DNA of 64,000 bases from Pseudomonas sp. 10S4 (GTDB lineage Bacteria > Pseudomonadota > Gammaproteobacteria > Pseudomonadales > Pseudomonadaceae). The translations under genes were made by a program, and so were the position numbers. Location: the NCBI RefSeq assembly GCF_034344865.1, contig NZ_CP133774.1:5952001-6016000 (forward strand), read 5' to 3'. Numbering within the stretch: position 1 is the first letter of the stretch; each line of letters starts with the position of its first letter. Positions 1-11,210 of the stretch are shown one piece after another. Below the pieces are notes generated by a model. That model was not told the origin of the DNA, searched no databases, and worked only from the letters and a program-made list of their open reading frames with translations.

Positions 1-128
1 TCGTCTTCGAGCATGCGCCGTTCTTCGTCCAGCAGAAATTGCCCAATGGGGCCGGACAGCCATTCACGGGCCGCGCTGATCAATGCCAGCCAGTCAGGAT
101 CAGCCTGAGCGAACGCTTTATCGGTCAT
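1..128 (-). CDS. N-terminus of a probable class I SAM-dependent methyltransferase (partial)
   Basis: An open frame runs from an ATG at 128 off the left edge, so only about 42 residues are visible. The product begins [17 protein letters not shown] and contains EERRML. It is divergent from gloB with about 65 bases between the two starts. In Pseudomonas the gene divergent from gloB is usually a class I methyltransferase, and that context is the main reason for the call. No catalytic or SAM-binding motif lies in the visible part. Confidence 0.5.
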   Translation of the reverse strand, partial: MTDKAFAQADPDWLALISAAREWLSGPIGQFLLDEERRMLED

Positions 129-193
129 TGCATTCTCCAAAGCGCCAGGAAGTTCTAAGATGCGCCATTGTTTTCCGCTTGGCGAATCCGACG

Positions 194-961
194 ATGATAC
201 AGATCAGTGCCCTACCCGCCTTCACCGACAACTACATCTGGTTGTTGCAGGACCACCGCACCCAACGCTGCGCCGTGGTCGATCCGGGCGACGCCGCGCC
301 GGTCCAGGCCTGGCTGGCGGCGCATCCGGGCTGGGTGCTCAGCGATATTCTGATCACTCACCACCATCATGACCATGTCGGCGGCGTCGAACAGCTGAAA
401 AAAGCGACTGACGCAACTGTCTACGGCCCCGCCAGCGAAACCATCCCGGCACGGGACGTCGCGCTCAAGGACAACGACCGCATCAACGTGCTCGGCTGGG
501 ACTTCGATGTGTTCGCCGTCCCCGGCCACACCCTGGGGCACATCGCCTTTTATCACCACGGCCTGCTGTTTTGCGGCGACACCCTGTTCGCCGCCGGTTG
601 TGGTCGGTTGTTCGAAGGCACGCCGGAGCAGATGCACACCTCGCTGACGCGCCTGGCGTCCTTGCCTGAGGATACGCTGGTCTATTGCACCCACGAATAC
701 ACCCTCAGCAACCTGAAGTTTGCCGCAGCAGTCGAACCGGGTAATCCGGACACCGCCGAACGGCTGGCCAAAGTCACCGCTCAGCGCGAAGCCGGGGTCA
801 TGACATTGCCTTCGACAATCGCCCTGGAAAAGCTCACCAACCCATTTTTACGTGTCAGCGAAACATCCGTTAAAGAAAAAGTGGACGAACGGAATGGAAC
901 CAATAACCGGGTCCCGAGTGCGGTTTTTGCTGCCTTGCGAGCTTGGAAAGATAAGTTCTAA
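194..961 (+). CDS. gloB: Hydroxyacylglutathione hydrolase (glyoxalase II)
   Basis: Hydrolyses S-lactoylglutathione to lactate and glutathione in the cytosol, the second step of methylglyoxal detoxification. The protein is 255 residues, the normal glyoxalase II length. It starts [10 protein letters not shown] and carries the binuclear-metal motif [10 protein letters not shown] at residues 55-64, with further metal ligands expected in PGHTLGHI and FCGDTLF. An in-frame extension back to 83 adds 37 residues that do not look like the family, so I take the ATG at 194. mltD follows on the same strand but has its own promoter. Confidence 0.95.
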   Translation: MIQISALPAFTDNYIWLLQDHRTQRCAVVDPGDAAPVQAWLAAHPGWVLSDILITHHHHDHVGGVEQLKKATDATVYGPASETIPARDVALKDNDRINVLGWDFDVFAVPGHTLGHIAFYHHGLLFCGDTLFAAGCGRLFEGTPEQMHTSLTRLASLPEDTLVYCTHEYTLSNLKFAAAVEPGNPDTAERLAKVTAQREAGVMTLPSTIALEKLTNPFLRVSETSVKEKVDERNGTNNRVPSAVFAALRAWKDKF

Positions 962-995
962 GCAGGCTACCTATTGGTACAAAAATTCTGAATGG

Positions 996-1024
996 TTGAC
1001 CGCGACGGGTACGCTTTCTAGAAT
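996..1024 (+). promoter_or_regulatory. Sigma-70 type promoter for mltD
   Basis: TTGACC at 996-1001 and TAGAAT at 1019-1024 are separated by exactly 17 bases. They lie 37 bases before the mltD ATG at 1061, in the only gap between gloB and mltD. The match to the vegetative consensus is good (5/6 and 5/6). Confidence 0.65.
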
Positions 1025-1060
1025 CCCCCGACATTTTTGCCCGGAACTTACTTCCAGCCA

Positions 1061-2515
1061 ATGTCGTCATCTATTCGTAAAGCCATCAATTCAGACGCAT
1101 TGACCCGCTTGGCTCAAGCCATAGCGGTGGCTGTGTCCGCCACTTTGGCGGGCTGTTCAAGCCATGTGCCGCAGACCGACGCGGCCCACACTCCGAATAT
1201 CGCCGCTCGAGCCAAGCAAAAACCTATCTGGCTCAGCGAAAAACCTACTCCACAAGTACCTCAGGACGTCTGGGAGCGCATGCGCCAAGGCTTCCAACTG
1301 CAGGATGGCCTGGGCGTCAACCCGCGTATCGAGCAACAACGACTGTGGTTCGCCAGCAACCCGTCCTTCCTCGAAAACGCCGGCGAACGCGGCAGCCTGT
1401 ACATCCACTACATCATCGAACGCCTTGAAGAACGCAACATGCCGCTGGAACTGGCGCTGCTGCCAGTGATTGAAAGCGCCTACAACCCGATGGCCTATTC
1501 CCGGGCCGACGCGGTGGGCCTTTGGCAATTCATCCCTTCCACCGGGCGTTACTACAACCTGCGTCAAACCCGTTTCTATGATGGCCGTCGCGACATTACC
1601 GCCTCGACCACCGCGGCCATGGATTACCTGACCCGCCTGCACGACATGTTCAACGGTGACTGGTTGCTGGCCCTCGCTGCTTATAACGCCGGCGAAGGCA
1701 CGGTCAGCCGGGCCATCGAGCGTAACGAGAAGCTTGGTTTGCCAACCGACTACTGGAACCTGCCGCTGCCGGCCGAAACCCAGGCCTACGTGCCGAAGTT
1801 GCTGGCCCTGTCGCAAGTGGTGCTGTCGCCGGAAGCCTACGGCGTGAACCTCAGCCCGATCGCCAACGAACCGTACTTCCAGGTCGTCGAAATCAACCAG
1901 CGCATGGACCTGTCCAAGGTTGCCGCGGTGGCCAACATCGACGAAGACGAACTGTTCCAGCTCAACCCGGCCTTCAAGCAGCGCACCACCATCGACGGTC
2001 CCCAGCATTTGCTGGTGCCGACGTCCAAGGCGCAACTGCTGACTGCCAGCCTGTCGACCATGCGCCCCGAAGAGCTGATCAGCTCGCGACCACTCAAACC
2101 AGTGTTCGAAGGTGCCGACGACAACGAAATCGCCAAACTCAAGCGCGCCTATCGCGTCAAACGTGGCGACAACCTGGCGACCATCGCCAAAGCGAACAAG
2201 GTCGATGTCAAAGACCTGCAACGCTGGAACAAGATGACCGGCAAGAACCTCAAGGTCGGCCAGACCCTGGTCATGCGGGACACCACCAAACGTAGCGCCG
2301 GTCGCGTCAACACCGTCGTGGCAGCCAACTCCAAGGCGAACGGCAAGACCACCAGCAAGACGGAGCAAACCCAATACAAGGTCAAGCAAGGCGACTCGCT
2401 GTACATGGTCGCCAAGCGTTTCAACGTTGAAATGCAACACCTCAAGCGCTGGAACCCGCGGGTTGGCCAGGCGCTGAAGCCAGGTCAGATGCTGACGGTG
2501 TCTTCGCCACGCTAA
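1061..2515 (+). CDS. mltD: Membrane-bound lytic murein transglycosylase D
   Basis: A 484-residue lipoprotein that cleaves peptidoglycan glycan strands at the outer membrane. The signal peptide ends in the lipobox LAGC, giving a lipidated Cys at residue 32. A soluble lytic transglycosylase (SLT) domain follows, with the catalytic glutamate in LPVIESAYNP and the family motif AYNAGEGTV. Two LysM peptidoglycan-binding repeats close the protein (about residues 361-404 and 438-480). The ATG at 1061 is preferred over an upstream TTG because it gives a proper signal peptide. A strong terminator follows at once. Confidence 0.95.
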   Translation: MSSSIRKAINSDALTRLAQAIAVAVSATLAGCSSHVPQTDAAHTPNIAARAKQKPIWLSEKPTPQVPQDVWERMRQGFQLQDGLGVNPRIEQQRLWFASNPSFLENAGERGSLYIHYIIERLEERNMPLELALLPVIESAYNPMAYSRADAVGLWQFIPSTGRYYNLRQTRFYDGRRDITASTTAAMDYLTRLHDMFNGDWLLALAAYNAGEGTVSRAIERNEKLGLPTDYWNLPLPAETQAYVPKLLALSQVVLSPEAYGVNLSPIANEPYFQVVEINQRMDLSKVAAVANIDEDELFQLNPAFKQRTTIDGPQHLLVPTSKAQLLTASLSTMRPEELISSRPLKPVFEGADDNEIAKLKRAYRVKRGDNLATIAKANKVDVKDLQRWNKMTGKNLKVGQTLVMRDTTKRSAGRVNTVVAANSKANGKTTSKTEQTQYKVKQGDSLYMVAKRFNVEMQHLKRWNPRVGQALKPGQMLTVSSPR

Positions 2516-2520
2516 AAAAA

Positions 2521-2545
2521 GCCCCTGGATCCAGGGGCTTTTTTT
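2521..2545 (+). terminator. Rho-independent terminator of mltD
   Basis: A perfect palindrome GCCCCTGGATCCAGGGGC at 2521-2538 is followed by seven T and preceded by a run of A. It begins six bases after the mltD stop. The A-run before it means it could also act on the opposite strand. Confidence 0.9.
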
Positions 2546-2574
2546 GCCTGCGATTTGAGGGTTGTGGTGGCTTT

Positions 2575-2713
2575 TGTGGCGAGGGGCTTGCCCCCGTTCG
2601 GATGCGAAGCAGTCGCTAAACCTATTAGCACGGTTTAATTGAAAGAATGCCGGGGCCGCTTCGCGACCCAACGGGGGCAAGCCCCCTCGCCACAGGCAAG
2701 CTCGCTCCCACAG
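2575..2713. repeat. REPIN plus an extra half REP between mltD and yejA
   Basis: Two inverted copies of the TGTGGCGAGGGG-CTTGCCCCCGTT type REP lie at 2575-2597 and 2669-2694, with a spacer containing GGGGCCGCTTCGCGACCC. A GCAAGCTCGCTCCCACAG half element of a second type follows at 2696-2713. The rest of the gap up to 2839 shows no other feature I can name. Confidence 0.85.
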
Positions 2714-2839
2714 GTTCTGCGAGTCGCCGGACCTCCACGCCAGCAATTAACAGCGCATTACCCCCTGTCTTTTTCCTGTCGATACAAGCTGTTACTGTAC
2801 GGCCCACAAAGCCCAAGCCGCCTGGATCGGATCTCTGAC

Positions 2840-4671
2840 TTGAAGCGCGCCCTCCTCCTGCTCCTGATCAGCCTGGCCTTGAGCTCACCCGCAAGCGCGA
2901 CGATCAGCGAAAGCCATGGTTATGCGCAGTTCGGCACGCTCAAGTACCCGGCCAGATTTACCCACTTCGACTGGGTCAACCCGCAAGCGCCCAAGGGCGG
3001 TACGTTGCGGGTGATGGCGTTTGGCACCTTCGATACGCTCAACCCTTACACCTTCAAGGGCTCAAGCCCGGTTTCCACCCCGAATTTCCTGCAATACGGC
3101 ATCAACGAGCTCAACGAACCGCTGATGGTCGGCACCGGCCAGTACGCGCCGTCCGGCGACGAGCCAACGTCCAGCTATGGCCTGATCGCCCAATCGGTGG
3201 AATACAGCGAGGACCGCAGCTGGGTGGTGTTCAACCTGCGCCCTGAAGCGCGTTTCCACGATGGCACGCCGATCACCGCTTACGACGTGGCGTTTTCCTA
3301 CCGGTTGCTGCTCAAGGAAGGCCATCCGCAGTACCGCACCGCCCTCCAGGAAGTGCTGCGGGTCGACATCCTAAACCCGCAACGCATTCGCTTTGTCTTC
3401 AAGCGCGCCGGCAATCCGTTGCAGATCCTGCGTCTGGGCGAGTTGCCGGTGCTGCCCCAGCATTACTGGAAAGGTCGCGACTTCAAGGCCACCACCTTCG
3501 AGCCGCCGCTGGGCAGCGGGCCGTATCGCATCACCTCGGTGCAACCGGGGCGGCAGATCATCTTCGAACGGGTCAAGGATTACTGGGGCAAGGACCTGGC
3601 GGTCAATCGCGGCAAGTACAACTTCGACCGCATGGAAGTCGAGTTCTACCGCGACAGCGACGTGGCCTTCGAAGCCTTCAAGGCCGGCGAATTCGACATC
3701 TACATCGAGCATCAGGCGAAGAACTGGGACAACGGTTATAACTTCCCGGCCGTCACCCGTGGCGATGTGATCAAGGCGCAGATCCCGCACCAGATCCCGA
3801 CCCAGAGCCAGGGCCTGTTCATGAATACCCGGCGCCCGACTTTTTCCGAGGTCAAGGTCCGCGAAGCGCTGGGGCTGATGTTCGATTTCGAGTGGACCAA
3901 TCGCACGCTGTTCAGCGGCGCCTACAAGCGCGCCACCAGTTACTACCCCAACAGTGAATTCGAGGCCACCGGCCTGCCGGTTGGTCACGAATGGCTGATG
4001 CTCAAGCCCTATCGCGAACAGTTGCCCGCCAAGCTCTTCGTCGAGCCCTTCAGCCTGCCGCAGACCGACGGCCGCGGCATCCCCCGGGAAACCTTGCGCA
4101 AAGCCTTGGGCCTGCTCAACGAGGCCGGCTGGAAGCTCAACGGCCAACGGGTCGAAAACGCCAAAGGCCAGCCGCTGCGGTTTGAGATTCTGCTGGTCAA
4201 CCCAAACCTGGAACGCATCCTTCAGCCCTACGTCGAGAACCTCGCCAGCATCGGCATCGACGCCCGGCTGCGTACGGTGGATCGCGCCCAGTACAAACAA
4301 CGCCTGGATCAGTTCGATTTCGACATGATCCTGATGACCCTCAACCAGACCCTCAGCCCGGGACTGGAGCAATGGCAGTACTTCCATTCCAGCCAGGCCG
4401 GGGTCAAGGGCAGTAAAAACTACGCGGGCATCGCCAACCCGGTGGTCGATCATTTGCTTGAGCAACTGCTCGCCGCGCAGACTCGCGATGAACAGGTCGC
4501 CGCCGGCAAGGCCTCGACCGGGTGCTGCTGTGGCAGCACTACAGCATTCCCAACTGGTACCTTAATTATCATCGCCTGGCCTACCGCAACCGGTTCGCCT
4601 TCGTCACCACGCCGCCCTACACCCTGGGCATTTCTGCGTGGTGGCTGAAATCTTCGGAGAAAGGTCAATGA
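2840..4671 (+). pseudogene. Periplasmic peptide-binding protein of a YejABEF-type importer, first copy (frameshifted)
   Basis: Solute-binding protein family 5, feeding oligopeptides (the E. coli homologue handles microcin C) to the permease YejB/YejE. A TTG start at 2840 gives a signal peptide (KRALLLLLISLALSSPASA). The protein aligns along its length with its neighbour, for example YDVAFSYRLLLKEG and [18 protein letters not shown]. At 4511-4516 the sequence reads AAGGCCTCGACC. Adding one C restores ALDRVLLWQHYSIPNWYLN and extends the frame to a TGA at 4669-4671 that overlaps the next ATG. The restored length of 610 residues matches the 613 of the second copy. As written, translation runs out of frame to 4648 and loses about 50 C-terminal residues. 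Confidence 0.85.
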
Positions 4672-6509
4672 ACCCCGTACGCGCTCTGCTCTTGCAGGCC
4701 AGCGGTCTGTTGTTCGCCGGGCTGGCCTGCGCCGCCCCGCAACATGCCCTGACCCTGTACAACGAGCCGCCGAAATACCCGGCCGACTTCAAGCACTTCG
4801 ATTACGTCAACCCTGACGCGCCCAAGGGCGGGATCTTCCGCCAGGCCGGTTTCGGCGGGTTCGACAGCCTCAACCCGTTCATCAGCAAAGGCGTGCCGGC
4901 CGACGATATCGGGATGATCTACGACACCCTGGCCAAGCAAGGCCTGGACGAACCGTTCACCGAATACGGGTTGATCGCCGGCAAGATCGAGAAGGCCCCG
5001 GACAACAGCTGGGTGCGTTTCTACCTGCGCCCGGAAGCGCGGTTCCACGACGGTCACCCGGTGCGCGCCGAAGACGTGGTGTTCAGTTTCGAGACCCTGA
5101 TCAAGGACGGCGCCCCGCTCTATCGCGGCTACTACAGCGACGTCGCGGAGGTGGTCGCCGAAGACCCGCTGACGGTGCTGTTCAAGTTCAAGCACAACAA
5201 CAACCGCGAGCTGCCGCTGATCCTCGGCCAGTTGCCGGTGCTGCCAAAACATTGGTGGGCGACCCGCGACTTCAACAAAGGCAACCTGGAAATCCCGCTG
5301 GGCAGCGGCCCCTACAAGGTCAGCGAAGTGAAGGCCGGGCGGTCGGTGCGTTACGAACGGGTCAAGGATTACTGGGGCAAAGACCTGCCGGTAAACCGTG
5401 GTTTTTACAACTTCGACGTGATGACCTCCGACTATTACCGCGACAACACCGTGGCCCTCGAAGCACTCAAGGCCGGGCAGTTCGATTACTGGCTGGAGAT
5501 GACCGCGAAGAACTGGGCCAATGCCTACAACATCCCGGCCGTTACCGAAGGTCGGTTGATCAAGGAACAGATTCCCAACGGCAACCCGACGGGCATGCAA
5601 GGCTTCGTGTTCAACCTGCGTCGCCCGGTGTTCCAGGACATCCGCGTGCGTCAGGCCCTGACGTTGCTGCTGGATTTTGAATGGACCAACAAGCAACTGT
5701 TCAACGGCGCCTATGCGCGCACTCGCAGTTTCTTCGAAAACTCGGAAATGGCCGCCACCGGCCTGCCGGACGCCGATCAACTGGCAATCCTCGATCCGTT
5801 CCGCAGCAAGCTGCCGGCCGAGGTGTTCAGCGAGGCGTTCCAAAACCCGACGACCGACGCCAGCGGCATGATTCGCACCCAGCAACGCAAGGCCTATCAG
5901 TTGTTGCAAGAGGCCGGCTGGCGGATCGTCGATGACAAAATGGTCGATGCCACCGGCAAACCGGTGAGCATCGAATTTCTGCTGGCCCAGACCGAATTCG
6001 AACGGGTGCTGTTGCCATTCAAGCGTAACCTCAGTGACCTCGGCATCGATCTGGTGATTCGCCGGGTTGACGTCTCGCAGTACATCAACCGCGTGCGCTC
6101 CCGGGACTTCGACATGATCGTCGGCAGCTTCCCGCAGTCCAGCTCGCCGGGCAACGAACAGCGCGAGTTCTGGATGTCCGCCGCCGCCGATAAACCCGGC
6201 AGCCGCAACTCCATGGGCCTGAAAGACCCGGTGGTGGACCAATTGGTCGAGGAACTGATCAACGCCGATTCGCGTAAAAGCCTGGTAGCCCACGCCCGGG
6301 CGCTGGACCGCGTGCTGCAATGGGGTTATTACGTGATCCCCAACTGGCACATCAAGACCTGGCGCGTGGCCTACTGGAACCACATCGGCCACCCAAAAAT
6401 TTCACCCAAGTACGACGTCGGCATCGCCACCTGGTGGGTCAAGCCTGACGCAAAACCGGCTGTAGAAGTCGAAACCAAACTGCAAGCCGACCCTGCGGGC
6501 ACGGAGTAA
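4668..6509 (+). CDS. yejA: Periplasmic peptide-binding protein of a YejABEF-type importer, second copy
   Basis: A 613-residue family 5 solute-binding protein with signal peptide [21 protein letters not shown]. It presents peptides to the YejB/YejE channel. The conserved binding-protein blocks are present ([41 protein letters not shown]). The start at 4668 overlaps the restored stop of the first copy as ATGA, which fits translational coupling. It is four bases from yejB and clearly in the same operon. Confidence 0.92.
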   Translation: MNPVRALLLQASGLLFAGLACAAPQHALTLYNEPPKYPADFKHFDYVNPDAPKGGIFRQAGFGGFDSLNPFISKGVPADDIGMIYDTLAKQGLDEPFTEYGLIAGKIEKAPDNSWVRFYLRPEARFHDGHPVRAEDVVFSFETLIKDGAPLYRGYYSDVAEVVAEDPLTVLFKFKHNNNRELPLILGQLPVLPKHWWATRDFNKGNLEIPLGSGPYKVSEVKAGRSVRYERVKDYWGKDLPVNRGFYNFDVMTSDYYRDNTVALEALKAGQFDYWLEMTAKNWANAYNIPAVTEGRLIKEQIPNGNPTGMQGFVFNLRRPVFQDIRVRQALTLLLDFEWTNKQLFNGAYARTRSFFENSEMAATGLPDADQLAILDPFRSKLPAEVFSEAFQNPTTDASGMIRTQQRKAYQLLQEAGWRIVDDKMVDATGKPVSIEFLLAQTEFERVLLPFKRNLSDLGIDLVIRRVDVSQYINRVRSRDFDMIVGSFPQSSSPGNEQREFWMSAAADKPGSRNSMGLKDPVVDQLVEELINADSRKSLVAHARALDRVLQWGYYVIPNWHIKTWRVAYWNHIGHPKISPKYDVGIATWWVKPDAKPAVEVETKLQADPAGTE

Positions 6510-6513
6510 TCAG

Positions 6514-7587
6514 ATGCTGGCGTATATTTTTCGGCGACTGCTGCTGATCATCCCGACCTTGTTCGGTATTTTGCTGATCAATTTCCTGATCATCCAGGCC
6601 GCTCCCGGTGGCCCGGTGGAACAGATGATCGCCAAGCTCGAAGGCTTTGAAGGCGCCACCAGCCGCATCGCCGGTGGCGGTGCCGAAGTCTCGGTGGCAG
6701 GCTCGGCCTATCGCGGCGCCCAGGGCCTGGACCCGGCGCTGGTCAAGGAAATCGAGCACATGTACGGCTTCGACAAATCGGCGCCGGAACGCTTGTGGAT
6801 CATGGTCAAGAACTACGCGACCCTGGATTTCGGCGACAGCTTCTTCCGCGACGCGAAGGTCATCGACCTGATCAAGGAAAAGATGCCGGTGTCGATCTCC
6901 CTCGGGCTGTGGAGCACGCTGATCATGTACCTGGTATCGATCCCGCTGGGGATCGCCAAGGCCACGCGACACGGCAGCCATTTCGACGTCTGGACCAGTT
7001 CGGCGATCATCGTCGGTTACGCAATCCCGGCGTTCCTGTTTGCCATCCTGCTGATCGTGGTGTTTGCTGGCGGTAGTTATTTCGACTGGTTCCCGCTACG
7101 GGGCCTGACCTCGAACAACTTCGCCGAACTGAGCATGGGCGGCAAGATTCTCGATTACTTCTGGCACCTGGCCCTGCCGGTGACGGCGCTGGTGATCGGC
7201 AACTTCGCGACCATGACCTTGCTGACCAAAAACAGCTTCCTTGATGAAATCAACAAGCAGTACGTGGTCACCGCGAAAGCCAAGGGCCTGACCAATCACC
7301 GAGTGCTTTACGGCCACGTATTCCGCAACGCCATGCTGTTGGTGATCGCCGGGTTCCCGTCGGCGTTCATCGGCATTTTCTTTACCGGCTCGCTGCTGGT
7401 GGAAGTGATTTTCTCCCTCGACGGCCTCGGCCTGATGAGTTTTGAAGCGGCGATCAACCGCGATTACCCGGTGGTCTTCGGCACGTTGTTTATCTTCACG
7501 TTGTTGGGGCTGGTGGTGAAACTGATCGGCGACCTCACCTACACCCTGGTCGATCCGCGTATCGACTTCGAACACCGGGAGCATTGA
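6514..7587 (+). CDS. yejB: Oligopeptide/microcin C ABC transporter permease YejB
   Basis: A 357-residue inner-membrane permease of the DppB/OppB class. The first segment is [20 protein letters not shown], and several more hydrophobic helices follow. The permease EAA-loop region is seen around [20 protein letters not shown] long hydrophilic insert after the first helix (residues about 35-90) is typical of YejB. The gene sits between yejA and yejE with gaps of 4 and 1 bases. Confidence 0.93.
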   Translation: MLAYIFRRLLLIIPTLFGILLINFLIIQAAPGGPVEQMIAKLEGFEGATSRIAGGGAEVSVAGSAYRGAQGLDPALVKEIEHMYGFDKSAPERLWIMVKNYATLDFGDSFFRDAKVIDLIKEKMPVSISLGLWSTLIMYLVSIPLGIAKATRHGSHFDVWTSSAIIVGYAIPAFLFAILLIVVFAGGSYFDWFPLRGLTSNNFAELSMGGKILDYFWHLALPVTALVIGNFATMTLLTKNSFLDEINKQYVVTAKAKGLTNHRVLYGHVFRNAMLLVIAGFPSAFIGIFFTGSLLVEVIFSLDGLGLMSFEAAINRDYPVVFGTLFIFTLLGLVVKLIGDLTYTLVDPRIDFEHREH

Positions 7588-7588
7588 G

Positions 7589-8608
7589 ATGAACCTGTCT
7601 CCCCTCAATCGCCGTCGTTTCGAATTGTTCAAGGCCAACAAGCGTGGCTGGTGGTCGCTGTGGCTGTTTCTGATCCTGTTCGGCGCCAGCCTCGGTGCCG
7701 AATTGATTGCCAACGACAAACCGCTGGTCGTGCATTACGACAACAGTTGGTATTTCCCGGCACTCAAGCGCTACCCGGAAACCACCTTCGGCGGTGAATT
7801 CCCGCTGGAAGCCAACTACAAGAGCCCTTACATCCGCGAACTGCTCAAGGCCAAGGACGCCTGGATTCTGTGGGCGCCGATCCCTTACAGCTACCAGAGC
7901 ATCAACTACGACCTGAAAGTCCCGGCCCCGGCACCGCCCTCGGCAGACAACCTGCTGGGCACCGACGATCAGGGCCGCGATGTGTTGGCCCGAGTGATTT
8001 ACGGCTTCCGGATTTCGGTGTTGTTTGCCCTGACGCTGACCATTCTCAGCTCGATCATCGGCGTGATCGCCGGGGCCTTGCAGGGTTTCTATGGCGGCTG
8101 GGTCGATCTGGCCGGGCAGCGTTTCCTCGAGATCTGGTCCGGGCTGCCGGTGCTCTATCTGCTGATCATCCTCGCCAGTTTCGTCCAGCCGAACTTCTGG
8201 TGGTTGCTGGGGATCATGCTGCTGTTTTCGTGGATGAGCCTGGTGGACGTGGTCCGTGCCGAGTTCCTCCGTGGCCGTAACCTTGAATACGTGCGCGCGG
8301 CCCGGGCGCTGGGGATGCAGAATGGCGGAATAATGTTCCGCCACATCCTGCCCAACGCCATGGTCTCGACCATGACCTTCATGCCGTTCATCCTGACCGG
8401 CGCCATTGGCACGCTGACGGCGCTGGACTTCCTCGGTTTCGGTTTGCCGGCCGGCAGCCCGTCGCTCGGCGAACTGGTGGCCCAGGGCAAATCCAACCTG
8501 CAGGCGCCGTGGCTCGGCATGAGCGCGTTTGCGGTACTGGCGTTGATGTTGAGTTTGCTGGTGTTTATCGGCGAGTCCGCTCGCGATGCCTTCGACCCGA
8601 GGAAGTGA
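7589..8608 (+). CDS. yejE: Oligopeptide/microcin C ABC transporter permease YejE
   Basis: A 339-residue DppC/OppC-class permease that pairs with YejB. One N-terminal helix (WWSLWLFLILFGASLGAELI) is followed by a periplasmic stretch, then five hydrophobic segments. The motif GTDDQGRDVLARVIYGFR and the EAA loop EYVRAARALGMQNGGIMFRH are diagnostic. It starts one base after yejB and ends one base before the yejF ATG. Confidence 0.93.
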   Translation: MNLSPLNRRRFELFKANKRGWWSLWLFLILFGASLGAELIANDKPLVVHYDNSWYFPALKRYPETTFGGEFPLEANYKSPYIRELLKAKDAWILWAPIPYSYQSINYDLKVPAPAPPSADNLLGTDDQGRDVLARVIYGFRISVLFALTLTILSSIIGVIAGALQGFYGGWVDLAGQRFLEIWSGLPVLYLLIILASFVQPNFWWLLGIMLLFSWMSLVDVVRAEFLRGRNLEYVRAARALGMQNGGIMFRHILPNAMVSTMTFMPFILTGAIGTLTALDFLGFGLPAGSPSLGELVAQGKSNLQAPWLGMSAFAVLALMLSLLVFIGESARDAFDPRK

Positions 8609-8609
8609 A

Positions 8610-10220
8610 ATGAATCAGGACAATCTGATCGAAGTGCGCGACCTCGCCGTCGAATTCGTCGTCGGCGAGCGCGTGCAGCGGGTGGTCGAAGGCGTCAGCT
8701 TCGATATCAAGCGCGGCGAAACCCTGGCCTTGGTGGGCGAAAGCGGCTCCGGAAAATCGGTGACCGCGCACTCGATCCTGCGCCTGCTGCCCTACCCGCT
8801 CGCCCGGCACCCGTCCGGCACCATCGAATATTCCGGGCAAGACCTGCTGAGCCTGAAAGAGAAAACCATCCGTCACATCCGTGGTAACCGGATCGCGATG
8901 ATCTTCCAGGAGCCGATGACCTCGCTCAATCCGCTGCACTCAATCGAGAAGCAGATCAATGAGGTGCTGGGCATTCACAAGGGTTTGACCGGCAAAGTCG
9001 CGACCAAGCGCACGCTGGAGCTGCTGGAGATGGTCGGCATCCCCGAGCCGCACAAGCGCCTCAAGGCCCTGCCTCACGAATTGTCCGGCGGCCAGCGGCA
9101 ACGGGTAATGATCGCCATGGCCCTGGCCAACGAGCCGGAACTGCTAATAGCCGACGAGCCAACCACCGCTTTGGACGTGACCGTTCAGCTGAAAATCCTC
9201 GAATTGCTCAAGGAATTACAGGCCCGTTTGGGCATGGCGTTGTTACTGATCAGTCACGATTTGAACCTTGTGCGAAGAATTGCGCATCGCGTATGTGTCA
9301 TGCAGCGCGGTTGCATCGTCGAACAGGCATCGTGCGAAGAGTTGTTCCGCGCGCCGCAGCATCCGTACACTCGGGAACTGCTGGCAGCGGAGCCCAGCGG
9401 CAAGCCGGCGACCAACGTTATTGGCCCGCCATTGCTGCAAGTCGAGGACCTGAAAGTCTGGTTCCCGATCAAGAAAGGCTTCTTGAAAACCACGGTGGAT
9501 TACGTCAAAGCGGTCGACGGGATCAATTTCAGCCTGCCCCAGGGCCAGACCCTGGGGATTGTGGGAGAAAGCGGTTCCGGTAAATCGACACTCGGTTTGG
9601 CGATTTTGAGGTTGATCGGCAGCAAGGGCGGCATCCGTTTTGAAGGCAAGCAGCTAGACTGCCTGACGCAGAGCGAGGTTCGGCCGTTGCGCCGGGAGAT
9701 GCAGGTGGTGTTCCAGGACCCGTTCGGCAGCCTGAGCCCACGGATGTGCGTGAGCCAGATCGTCGGCGAAGGCCTGCGAATCCACAAGATGGGCACCGAG
9801 GCGGAACAGGAACAAGCGATTATTGCGGCATTGAAGGAGGTAGGCCTGGACCCGGAAACCCGGAACCGCTACCCCCATGAATTTTCCGGCGGGCAACGGC
9901 AGAGAATCGCCATTGCCCGGGCATTAGTGCTAAAACCGGCGTTGATACTGTTGGACGAGCCGACTTCGGCCCTCGACCGGACAGTCCAGCGCCAAGTGGT
10001 GGAGCTTTTGCGTTCACTGCAAACCAAGTACAACCTGACGTATCTGTTTATCAGCCATGACCTGGCTGTCGTCAAAGCGCTGAGCCACCAGTTGATGGTG
10101 GTCAAGCATGGCCAAGTGGTCGAACAGGGAGACGCGCAAAGTATCTTTGCCGCCCCCCAACATCCGTATACACAGCAGTTGCTGGAAGCCGCTTTCCTGG
10201 CACCAGCCACTGCGCAATAA
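8610..10220 (+). CDS. yejF: Oligopeptide/microcin C ABC transporter ATPase YejF
   Basis: A 536-residue cytosolic ATPase made of two fused nucleotide-binding domains that drive the YejBE channel. Each half has a Walker A (GESGSGKS), a signature (LSGGQRQR and FSGGQRQR) and a Walker B (LLIADEPT and LILLDEPT). The ATG at 8610, one base after the yejE stop with GAGGAAG before it, is preferred over an upstream in-frame start inside yejE. fabI follows 20 bases later. Confidence 0.93.
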   Translation: MNQDNLIEVRDLAVEFVVGERVQRVVEGVSFDIKRGETLALVGESGSGKSVTAHSILRLLPYPLARHPSGTIEYSGQDLLSLKEKTIRHIRGNRIAMIFQEPMTSLNPLHSIEKQINEVLGIHKGLTGKVATKRTLELLEMVGIPEPHKRLKALPHELSGGQRQRVMIAMALANEPELLIADEPTTALDVTVQLKILELLKELQARLGMALLLISHDLNLVRRIAHRVCVMQRGCIVEQASCEELFRAPQHPYTRELLAAEPSGKPATNVIGPPLLQVEDLKVWFPIKKGFLKTTVDYVKAVDGINFSLPQGQTLGIVGESGSGKSTLGLAILRLIGSKGGIRFEGKQLDCLTQSEVRPLRREMQVVFQDPFGSLSPRMCVSQIVGEGLRIHKMGTEAEQEQAIIAALKEVGLDPETRNRYPHEFSGGQRQRIAIARALVLKPALILLDEPTSALDRTVQRQVVELLRSLQTKYNLTYLFISHDLAVVKALSHQLMVVKHGQVVEQGDAQSIFAAPQHPYTQQLLEAAFLAPATAQ

Positions 10221-10240
10221 CCTGAAAAGAGGAGCAACAC

Positions 10241-11035
10241 ATGGGTTTTCTCGCCGGTAAGCGCGTACTGATCGTCGGTGTCGCCAGCAAGCTGTCCATC
10301 GCATCCGGCATCGCTGCCGCCATGCATCGCGAGGGCGCTGAGCTTGCCTTCACTTATCAGAACGACAAACTCAAGGGTCGTGTCGAAGAATTCGCACAAG
10401 GCTGGGGCTCGAGCCCTGAGCTGTGCTTCCCGTGCGACGTGGCCAGCGATGAAGAAATCGCCAAGGTCTTCGAAGAACTGAGCAAGAAGTGGGATGGTTT
10501 GGACGTGATCGTTCACTCCGTCGGCTTCGCCCCGGGCGACCAACTGGACGGCGACTTCACCGAAGCCACCACCCGTGAAGGTTTCCGCATCGCTCACGAC
10601 ATCAGCGCCTACAGCTTCGTGGCCCTGGCCAAGGCTGGTCGCGAAATGATGAAAGGCCGCAATGGCAGCCTGCTGACCCTGTCGTACCTGGGCGCCGAGC
10701 GCACCATGCCGAACTACAACGTAATGGGCATGGCCAAGGCTTCCCTGGAAGCTGGCGTTCGTTACCTGGCCGGCTCCCTGGGCCCGGAAGGCACCCGCGT
10801 CAACGCTGTATCGGCTGGCCCGATCCGCACCCTCGCCGCTTCCGGCATCAAGAACTTCCGTAAGATGCTGGCCGCCAACGAAGCGCAAACCCCGCTGCGT
10901 CGCAACGTCACCATCGACGAAGTCGGCAACGCCGGCGCCTTCCTGTGCTCGGACCTGGCGTCCGGCATCAGCGGCGAAATCATGTACGTAGACGGTGGTT
11001 TCAACACGACCGCCATGGGCAACATCGAAGAGTGA
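10241..11035 (+). CDS. fabI: Enoyl-[acyl-carrier-protein] reductase (NADH)
   Basis: A 264-residue short-chain dehydrogenase relative that catalyses the last reductive step of fatty acid elongation in the cytosol. The N-terminus [20 protein letters not shown] and the catalytic Tyr-x6-Lys (YNVMGMAK) are typical of FabI. AGGAGCAACAC precedes the ATG. The gene is 20 bases after yejF and may be cotranscribed with it. A terminator follows. Confidence 0.95.
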   Translation: MGFLAGKRVLIVGVASKLSIASGIAAAMHREGAELAFTYQNDKLKGRVEEFAQGWGSSPELCFPCDVASDEEIAKVFEELSKKWDGLDVIVHSVGFAPGDQLDGDFTEATTREGFRIAHDISAYSFVALAKAGREMMKGRNGSLLTLSYLGAERTMPNYNVMGMAKASLEAGVRYLAGSLGPEGTRVNAVSAGPIRTLAASGIKNFRKMLAANEAQTPLRRNVTIDEVGNAGAFLCSDLASGISGEIMYVDGGFNTTAMGNIEE

Positions 11036-11051
11036 TCTTCGGTTAGCCAAT

Positions 11052-11082
11052 AAAAAACCCGCCGAGTCAGGCGGGTTTTTTT
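11052..11082 (+). terminator. Rho-independent terminator of fabI
   Basis: The hairpin AAAAAACCCGCC / GGCGGGTTTTTTT with a six-base loop lies 17 bases after the fabI stop. It has A and T runs on both sides, so it can act in both directions. Confidence 0.9.
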
Positions 11083-11113
11083 ATGCCTGCAATTTAAAGA
11101 CTGACTCGATCCA

Positions 11114-11205
11114 CTGTGGGAGCGGGCTTGCTCGCGAATGCGGTGTGTCAGTCGACATTTCTATCAACTGGAAGACCGCATTCGCGAGCAAGCCCGCTCC
11201 CACAG
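11114..11205. repeat. REPIN between fabI and a LysR gene
   Basis: Two inverted copies of CTGTGGGAGCGGGCTTGCTCGCGA face each other around about 45 bases. Both arms are nearly perfect. The element lies between the two convergent genes' 3' ends. Confidence 0.9.
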
Positions 11206-11210
11206 GGGGG

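Noticed and set aside
4665..6392. A 575-codon minus-strand frame opposite yejA
   Set aside because: Shadow of a certain gene in a GC-rich genome, without a ribosome site or known motifs.
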